Positions 59,197 to 64,000 of a stretch of 64,000 nt of DNA are shown piece by piece. The notes below the pieces were generated by a model. It was not told the DNA's origin, searched no databases, and saw only the letters and a program-made list of their open reading frames with translations. Each line of letters starts with the position of its first letter. The first letter of the stretch is position 1. This stretch comes from CAKSFT01 sp045544615 (GTDB lineage: Bacteria > Bacillota > Clostridia > UBA1381), in NCBI GenBank assembly GCA_045544615.1, contig JAZPZI010000039.1, forward strand, positions 62,001-126,000, written 5' to 3'. The translations under genes and the position numbers were made by a program.

Positions 59197-61266
59197 ATGT
59201 CGGTAACAGAAATATTCGGTTCTAATGTGTTCAATCAGTCGGTCATGAAAGAGCGACTCCCGAAGGATACATACGAATCATTGATGCATACAATAGAGGA
59301 AGGAACTGCACTCGACGAGGGTGTGGCAGAGATTGTTGCGGATGCCATGAAGGACTGGGCAATAGAGAAGGGTGCAACACACTACACTCACTGGTTCCAG
59401 CCAATGACAGGCGTTACGGCAGAAAAGCACGATTCATTTATTGCACCAACCGGTGACGGGCATGTAATAATGAAGTTTTCGGGTAAAAAGCTCATAAAGG
59501 GTGAGCCTGATGCATCGAGCTTTCCGTCGGGTGGATTGAGAGCAACATTCGAGGCAAGAGGATACACTGCCTGGGACCCGACATCCTTTGCATTCATAAA
59601 GGACGGCTCGCTTTGCATCCCGACAACATTCTATTCATACACAGGCGAAGCACTCGACAAGAAGACACCGCTTATGCGTTCTATCGAGGCTATAAACAAG
59701 CAGGCGTTGAGGGTGTTAAAGCACTTTGACTCGGATGCCACAAGAGTGTATGCCTATGCCGGTGCAGAACAGGAATATTTCATTGTGGATAAGGAACTCT
59801 ATCAGCAGAGAAAGGACCTTATTTTAACAGGCAGAACTCTTTTTGGTGCACCGCCTGCAAAGGGTCAGGAGATGGAGGACCACTACTTCGGTCAGATTAA
59901 AGAGCGAGTTTCTGCATATATGAAAGAGGTTGACGAGGAGCTCTGGAAGCTTGGCGTTCTTTCTACAACAAAGCATAACGAGGCGGCTCCTGCACAGCAC
60001 GAGCTCGCACCAATATTTACAGTTGCAAATACCGCCGCAGACCATAACCAGCTTACTATGGAGGTTATGAAAAAGATTGCCGGCAGACACGGGCTTGTGT
60101 GCCTTTTACACGAAAAACCGTATAACGGCGTAAACGGCTCGGGTAAGCATAATAACTGGTCGATTGGTACAAATACAGGCGAGAATCTTTTCAAACCGGG
60201 CAAGCATCCGGCACAGAACCAAAAGTTTTTGCTATTCCTGACCGCAGTCATAAAGGCGGTTGACGATTATGCCACAATGCTCCGCTCGACAGTTGCAACA
60301 GCGGGCAACGACCATAGACTTGGTGCAAATGAAGCACCGCCTGCCGTGATTTCAATATTCCTCGGAAAAGAGCTTGAGGATATTTTGATGGCAATCAAGG
60401 ACGGCGAGGACCCGACCGAGGAAAAACGCAGTAAGATTTCAATCGGTGTTGATGCCGTGCCGCAGATCAAGAAGGACACAACCGACAGAAACAGAACATC
60501 GCCGTTTGCATTCACCGGTAACAGATTCGAGTTCAGAATGCCGGGCTCATCGCTTGCAATCGCTGATGTAAATACAGTTTTAAATACTGCAGTTGCCGCA
60601 ACACTCGATAAGATTGCAGACCGACTCGATGCAGGCGAGAGTGTTATGGAGATAGTGGCAGATATTATAAAAAAACATTACCGTATAATCTTCAACGGTA
60701 ACGGCTACTCCGATGAATGGCTAAAAGAGGCAGAGGAAAGAGGGCTGCCGAACTTAAAATCGGCAGTAGATGCAATCCCCGAGTTCTCGAGCGAGAAAAA
60801 TATCGAGGCATTCGCAAGAATGGGAGTTCTCACCGAGATTGAGGCAAAGTCGAGATCGGAAATTCTGATAGAGGAATATGTAAAGGTTATAAATATCGAG
60901 ATGCTAACGACTCTTGAGATGGCAAAGCAGGAGATTTTGCCTGCATCAATCAGCTATGCAACAGCGATTGCAGAGGGTGTGAAGGTAAAAGAGTCGATTG
61001 GGATAAATGTGCCACTCGAGAAAGAGTCGGCAAGCGAGCTTGCAAATAGATGCGAAAAGCTTGCATCAGGAATCAAAGGACTGGAAAAAGCCAGAGAAAA
61101 TATTCCAAAGGATAGCGACAACACCGTTTTGGTTGCACGCTACTACCGTGAGGAAATTATTCCGATGATGAATGCAGTCCGTGAGGCTGCCGACAGCCTT
61201 GAGACTGTTGTTGCCAAGGACTACTGGCCGTTCCCGACATATACAGAGCTTCTCTACAATGTATGA
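59197..61266 (+). CDS. glnN: Glutamine synthetase type III
   Basis: A 689-aa GlnN enzyme that makes glutamine from glutamate, ammonia and ATP. It has the type III features: length near 700, N-terminal FGSNVFNQSVMKERLP, THWFQPMTGVTAEKHDSFI, the catalytic GVNGSGKHNNWSIGTNTGEN and NDHRLGANEAPPAVIS. Glutamine is the amide donor for the upstream GatCAB. GGCAGGAGG precedes the ATG. Confidence 0.96.
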   Translation: MSVTEIFGSNVFNQSVMKERLPKDTYESLMHTIEEGTALDEGVAEIVADAMKDWAIEKGATHYTHWFQPMTGVTAEKHDSFIAPTGDGHVIMKFSGKKLIKGEPDASSFPSGGLRATFEARGYTAWDPTSFAFIKDGSLCIPTTFYSYTGEALDKKTPLMRSIEAINKQALRVLKHFDSDATRVYAYAGAEQEYFIVDKELYQQRKDLILTGRTLFGAPPAKGQEMEDHYFGQIKERVSAYMKEVDEELWKLGVLSTTKHNEAAPAQHELAPIFTVANTAADHNQLTMEVMKKIAGRHGLVCLLHEKPYNGVNGSGKHNNWSIGTNTGENLFKPGKHPAQNQKFLLFLTAVIKAVDDYATMLRSTVATAGNDHRLGANEAPPAVISIFLGKELEDILMAIKDGEDPTEEKRSKISIGVDAVPQIKKDTTDRNRTSPFAFTGNRFEFRMPGSSLAIADVNTVLNTAVAATLDKIADRLDAGESVMEIVADIIKKHYRIIFNGNGYSDEWLKEAEERGLPNLKSAVDAIPEFSSEKNIEAFARMGVLTEIEAKSRSEILIEEYVKVINIEMLTTLEMAKQEILPASISYATAIAEGVKVKESIGINVPLEKESASELANRCEKLASGIKGLEKARENIPKDSDNTVLVARYYREEIIPMMNAVREAADSLETVVAKDYWPFPTYTELLYNV

Positions 61267-61296
61267 TGGGATTGGCAGATTTAGCGCAGAACACAC

Positions 61297-61324
61297 AAAA
61301 AGAACTCCTTACGGAGTTCTTTTA
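61297..61324. terminator. Shared terminator of convergent genes
   Basis: Stem AAAAGAACTCC/GGAGTTCTTTT with flanking A and T runs, between glnN and the minus-strand Cys-rich gene. Confidence 0.85.
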
Positions 61325-61332
61325 TCGTCTAT

Positions 61333-62145
61333 TTAGCAACCGCAGTTGTTGTCGCAGTCGTGCAGGTCACATTTTTCGGGAGGGAAAAATTCGTCTACAG
61401 GGAAGCAGATGCGGTCGAACAATTCACATGGATTATCGTCGGTTGCACCGATGCATTCCTTTTCAGGGATGCAGAAGTCGTATGCAGGAATCAGGAGCTG
61501 AACCTTGCGCTCGAGCTTTACAATCGAGAAGATACCGATTGATACATAAACACGCTTCTGTTCTCCGCCGAGTATCAAGCTGTCGTCAAATACTCTGCAT
61601 ACCGATTCAGGCACGCTTGCCAAGTCGAACTCATCGTCGCAACAGTTGCAGCACTTATCGTTCACATCAACGACCTTTGCACCGAGTGCGATTGGGTCAA
61701 CTACTTCGACAACGGCATTCGGCATATTGGTCTTACGCCAGAGCTGCGGGTCGAAAGCATCTTCCTTATACTTTGATGCGAAAACCTTTGCTGTTCCTTC
61801 CGAGCCAAAGAGGATAACCTTCTTGTCGAATGTCGCAAGACCTTCAACTTCAGTCGGTCTTCCAAGACCTGTAGAAACGGCAAGAGTGATGCGGAAGAAA
61901 TATTTGAGATCTACCGAATAGAAGCCCCTGTTAAACGGGACTGCTTCAATATCGGAAAATACCCAGATAATTTCCGCCTTTGTACATTTAACACTGATTG
62001 CTCTGTCAACAACGCTCTGTCCGTGTGCGGTAAGATATACCCTGATATTTTCAAGACAATCCTTGTCTCGGCAAGAGTCGTAAACTTTATCGGTATGTAT
62101 GCAAACAGCTTCTTTAAAACCGTTATTGTTACATTTGTCAGCCAT
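61333..62145 (-). CDS. Cys-rich protein, possible spore-layer protein
   Basis: A 270-aa soluble protein with no signal and an unusual number of cysteines. They are clustered at the N-terminus (CNNNGFKEAVC, YDSCRDKDC), the middle (CCNCCDDE) and the C-terminus (CELFDRICF, EKCDLHDCDNNCGC). The middle is hydrophobic beta-strands. Function is not recognised; I recall similar hypothetical proteins in Clostridia but cannot confirm. A sigma-K-like promoter (62192-62219) and the cysteine content suggest a cross-linked coat or exosporium protein. ATG 62145 follows AAAGGA by 9 nt. Confidence 0.65.
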   Translation of the reverse strand: MADKCNNNGFKEAVCIHTDKVYDSCRDKDCLENIRVYLTAHGQSVVDRAISVKCTKAEIIWVFSDIEAVPFNRGFYSVDLKYFFRITLAVSTGLGRPTEVEGLATFDKKVILFGSEGTAKVFASKYKEDAFDPQLWRKTNMPNAVVEVVDPIALGAKVVDVNDKCCNCCDDEFDLASVPESVCRVFDDSLILGGEQKRVYVSIGIFSIVKLERKVQLLIPAYDFCIPEKECIGATDDNPCELFDRICFPVDEFFPPEKCDLHDCDNNCGC

Positions 62146-62191
62146 TAGATTACATCCTTTCATTTTTTATTAAAGGGAAGCCCTTTAGTAT

Positions 62192-62219
62192 TATGATATG
62201 AACGGATAGTAAAAATGTG
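62192..62219 (-). promoter_or_regulatory. Sigma-K-like promoter
   Basis: Minus-strand CACA, 15 bp, CATATCATA, fitting the mACA and CATAnnnTA pattern of mother-cell sigma-K. The leader contains hairpin AAAGGG/CCCTTT. Confidence 0.4.
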
Positions 62220-62227
62220 AATGTAAT

Positions 62228-62536
62228 TTAAATCTTTTCGTAGCGGTTTTCTATATATGTAAGGATTTCCGAATCGGAAAAATCCGAAAAAATATCCCTG
62301 ATTATCTTTTTTGCGGGTGTCTCTTTCTCCCATTTCTCGTCCAGGTCAGAGAGTTCACTCCGTACATCTTCAATCAGACAGTCCTCGCAAAGTATGCCGT
62401 CCTCGGTTCGGTAGAGTACATCGCATAAACAACCTCTGTCGCATGAGTTTTCACCAGCCTCGTTAGCGCCATACTCGCCCGTCCTTTGATATTCCAGTTC
62501 CATAATCGCCTCATCTGTATAGTTTTTGTATATCAT
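62228..62536 (-). CDS. Small Cys-cluster protein, unknown
   Basis: A 102-aa acidic protein with a compact cysteine cluster, C32, C36, C38, C50 and C53 (SCDRGCLCD...GILCEDC), which may bind zinc, followed by an acidic helix. Not recognised. ATG 62536 has GGAGGA upstream. It is divergent from the S24 repressor and has a perfect promoter with an SOS-box-like site, so it is probably a regulated target. Confidence 0.6.
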   Translation of the reverse strand: MIYKNYTDEAIMELEYQRTGEYGANEAGENSCDRGCLCDVLYRTEDGILCEDCLIEDVRSELSDLDEKWEKETPAKKIIRDIFSDFSDSEILTYIENRYEKI

Positions 62537-62561
62537 CAATTCCTCCTTCCAATACGCAAAA

Positions 62562-62575
62562 CAAACATTTGTTCG
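62562..62575 (-). promoter_or_regulatory. SOS-box-like operator
   Basis: Minus-strand CGAACAAATGTTTG, 13 of 14 positions fitting the Gram-positive LexA consensus CGAACRNRYGTTYC. It lies just after the -10 box of the promoter at 62577-62605. Confidence 0.5.
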
Positions 62576-62576
62576 A

Positions 62577-62605
62577 ATTATACCATATTTTTCCTGCTTT
62601 GTCAA
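62577..62605 (-). promoter_or_regulatory. Consensus promoter of the Cys-cluster gene
   Basis: Minus-strand TTGACA, 17 bp, TATAAT: an exact consensus promoter, which would be strong if not repressed. Confidence 0.8.
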
Positions 62606-62635
62606 GGGCATAGTGCAAAATATTTTAAAAAAGTA

Positions 62636-62664
62636 TTGCATAATGCGAAAAATTGTGTTAGAAT
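62636..62664 (+). promoter_or_regulatory. Promoter of the S24 repressor
   Basis: TTGCAT, 17 bp, TAGAAT. The -35 region holds a short palindrome GCATAATGC. Confidence 0.65.
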
Positions 62665-62715
62665 GATTTTGTAAAACAAAATAAACTAATCTACCAATAT
62701 AAGGGGGAAAATGTC

Positions 62716-63333
62716 GTGTATGATATAGCCGAGCTGGGCAGAAAGATAAAGGACAAAAGAAAAGAGCAGAAGTTGACCTTGGATGATATTGCAGAAAGAG
62801 TCCGTGTTGCGAAATCCACAATTCAGCGTTATGAGGCAGGTAAGATTTCGAGCCCGAAGGTGCCGGTAGTAAGAGAGATTGCAAAGGCACTCGGAGTTTC
62901 TGCAAACTGGCTTTTGGGAAATGGTAATATGATTGAGGCAGAGCCCGAGGTCACCAGGATTCCACTTTTGGGTGAGGTTTCAGCAGGTCCCGGTGCATGG
63001 GCAGATGGTACCATTTGCGATTACATAGTTGAGGGCGATATCAAGGACGACTTTGAGTATATTTATCTGGAAGTTGTGGGAGACAGTATGTACCCCGAAT
63101 TTCACGAGGGCGACCGTGTACTGGTAAGATGTACACCCGAGGTTGAGTCGGGCTCTTTTGCAGTTGTTTTGGTAGACGGTGAGTCGGGAGTTGTGAAAAA
63201 GGTTATCTATGGCGATGAGTCGATAGAACTTCATTCGGTAAATCCTATGTACCCGCCAAGACGGTTTTCGGGTGAGGATACCGAAAGAATAAGAATTTTC
63301 GGAAAAGTAGTAGGCTTGAAAAGAAGCTTTTAA
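62716..63333 (+). CDS. XRE-family repressor with S24 self-cleavage domain
   Basis: A 205-aa LexA/CI-type repressor. The N-terminal HTH_3 domain is about residues 5-65 (LTLDDIAERVRVAKSTIQRYE), and the C-terminal S24 peptidase has an Ala90-Gly91 cleavage site in GEVSAGPGAW. Catalytic Ser124 is in VVGDSMYPEF and Lys161 in GVVKK, spaced 37 apart as in E. coli LexA. It is predicted to cleave itself when RecA is activated by DNA damage. GTG 62716 lies 8 nt after AGGGGG. Phage repressors share this layout, but no phage genes are near. Confidence 0.9.
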   Translation: MYDIAELGRKIKDKRKEQKLTLDDIAERVRVAKSTIQRYEAGKISSPKVPVVREIAKALGVSANWLLGNGNMIEAEPEVTRIPLLGEVSAGPGAWADGTICDYIVEGDIKDDFEYIYLEVVGDSMYPEFHEGDRVLVRCTPEVESGSFAVVLVDGESGVVKKVIYGDESIELHSVNPMYPPRRFSGEDTERIRIFGKVVGLKRSF

Positions 63334-63356
63334 ATCATAAACGGGAGGAACAGAAT

Positions 63357-64000
63357 ATGAAAAAGTTTTTATTGGTTTTTGTTTCTGTTTTATTATCTCT
63401 TCAGGTGTGTGTGCTTGCATCGGTCGATGCGGCAGTAAAGAGAATTGAGTTTATCGGGAATATCATAAGCGAGCTTGAACTGAAAAATTCGGGGAATAAA
63501 CCGCAGTTTGTTGATTTGGATGCAAACGACAAGTATTATGGTGTTGCGGCAACGGCTCTTGAGTATAAGATTCTAACGGGATATGGCAAGAACAAAATCA
63601 AGCCGTATGATGAGCTGACCTTTGAGGATGCAGTTGTATTTTTGTGCCGTGCATATAAGGTTGAGCAGGTATCAAGCCTCTACATTGCATCGGTAAAGGA
63701 TAGAACGGAAATTTCAGGGTATGCCTCGGGATATATTTCAGCGGCTATCCATAACGGAATTATCCGCCCGGATGATTCGGGCAGGATAAACCCAAAAAAG
63801 ATTATAACCAAAGCGGATATGGAGAGCCTGATTGAGGCTTTCAAAAAATACCAGAAAACACAACTGAATTTCTGTCAGGGTTATCCAAGGGAAAGCGAAA
63901 GTACCGATTTTGGCAGTTTCAATATCAGCCTGAAGATGACCTTGCCGTGTAAGGTTTACTATAAGCTTTTGCCGGCGGACACATATCTTACAAGCTATCG
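63357..64000 (+). CDS. S-layer homology domain protein, 3' end outside window
   Basis: The first 214 codons of a secreted protein: signal peptide MKKFLLVFVSVLLSLQVCV, then S-layer homology-like repeats (FVDLDANDKYYGVAATALEY, TFEDAVVFLCRAYKV, GYISAAIHNGIIRPDDSGRINP). SLH domains bind secondary wall polymers. It starts with GGGAGGA 8-9 nt before the ATG, 23 nt after the S24 gene. The end of the gene lies past 64000. Confidence 0.8.
   Translation, partial: MKKFLLVFVSVLLSLQVCVLASVDAAVKRIEFIGNIISELELKNSGNKPQFVDLDANDKYYGVAATALEYKILTGYGKNKIKPYDELTFEDAVVFLCRAYKVEQVSSLYIASVKDRTEISGYASGYISAAIHNGIIRPDDSGRINPKKIITKADMESLIEAFKKYQKTQLNFCQGYPRESESTDFGSFNISLKMTLPCKVYYKLLPADTYLTSY

Noticed and set aside
62716..63333. 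Calling the S24 protein LexA itself
   Set aside because: The HTH is of the XRE/CI type rather than the LexA winged helix, so it is a LexA-like repressor and not the canonical LexA.

Overview
This window looks like a chromosomal segment from a spore-forming, anaerobic member of the Clostridia, most likely a gut lineage near the Oscillospirales/Ruminococcaceae. The evidence is the germination protease gpr, the RicT-type PSP1 protein, a fused IspH-ribosomal protein S1 gene, GatCAB, a type III glutamine synthetase, HisZ with short-form HisG, strong AGGAGG ribosome sites, and consensus TTGACA-17-TATAAT promoters. No rRNA, transposase, integrase or CRISPR array was seen. There is one tRNA (Gly, anticodon GCC). 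The species cannot be named from the sequence alone.

Layout. 1-4.4 kb: a NagD-like phosphatase, two LytR-CpsA-Psr wall-polymer ligase family genes and a thioesterase. 4.4-7 kb: an AT-rich patch with a DUF4393 (Abi-alpha-like) gene and small membrane proteins (GtrA, YgjV). 7-12.5 kb: cupin, dUTPase, PgeF, an orphan peptide-type binding lipoprotein, an RpiR regulator and a BaiN-like flavoprotein. 12.5-14.3 kb: repeat debris, a small membrane protein and a CE15-like esterase. 14.3-18 kb: aroH-cmk-plsC-ispH/rpsA. 18-20.2 kb: small unknown genes and a YdcF-like protein. 20.2-26.4 kb: ung, polA, coaE, a lytic transglycosylase, a cytidylate kinase-like gene and uppP. 26.4-35.5 kb (minus strand): a membrane protein, gyrA with two cyclophilins, a flavoprotein and argGH. 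35.6-42.4 kb: ruvC, ruvAB, a cell-wall amidase, queA and tgt. 42.4-46 kb: a GH28-like beta-helix protein and a serine beta-lactamase-like protein. 46-51.4 kb: a PH-like membrane protein, ricT, ferredoxin, gpr and the YmfF/YmfH-like M16 pair. 51.7-61.3 kb: tRNA-Gly, then hisZ-hisG-hisA-hisIE-ppx-gatCAB-glnN in one direction. 61.3-64 kb: a Cys-rich probable spore-layer protein, a small Cys protein divergent from a self-cleaving S24 repressor, and an S-layer-homology protein cut by the window end.

The most unusual content is non-coding. The window carries at least seven distinct families of palindromic, multi-hairpin repeats (called A to G here). Several begin on or within a few bases of a stop codon. 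Family A (about 150 bp, four copies) has terminal inverted repeats and three internal hairpins. The hairpin sequences differ between copies while pairing is kept, so structure rather than sequence is conserved. Two A copies flank one gene in inverted orientation. Other points of interest are an SOS-box-like site at a consensus promoter divergent from an S24 repressor, a sigma-K-like promoter before the Cys-rich gene, an internal translation start within the IspH-S1 fusion, and a 10-bp inverted repeat holding both -35 boxes of the tRNA/his divergent promoters.
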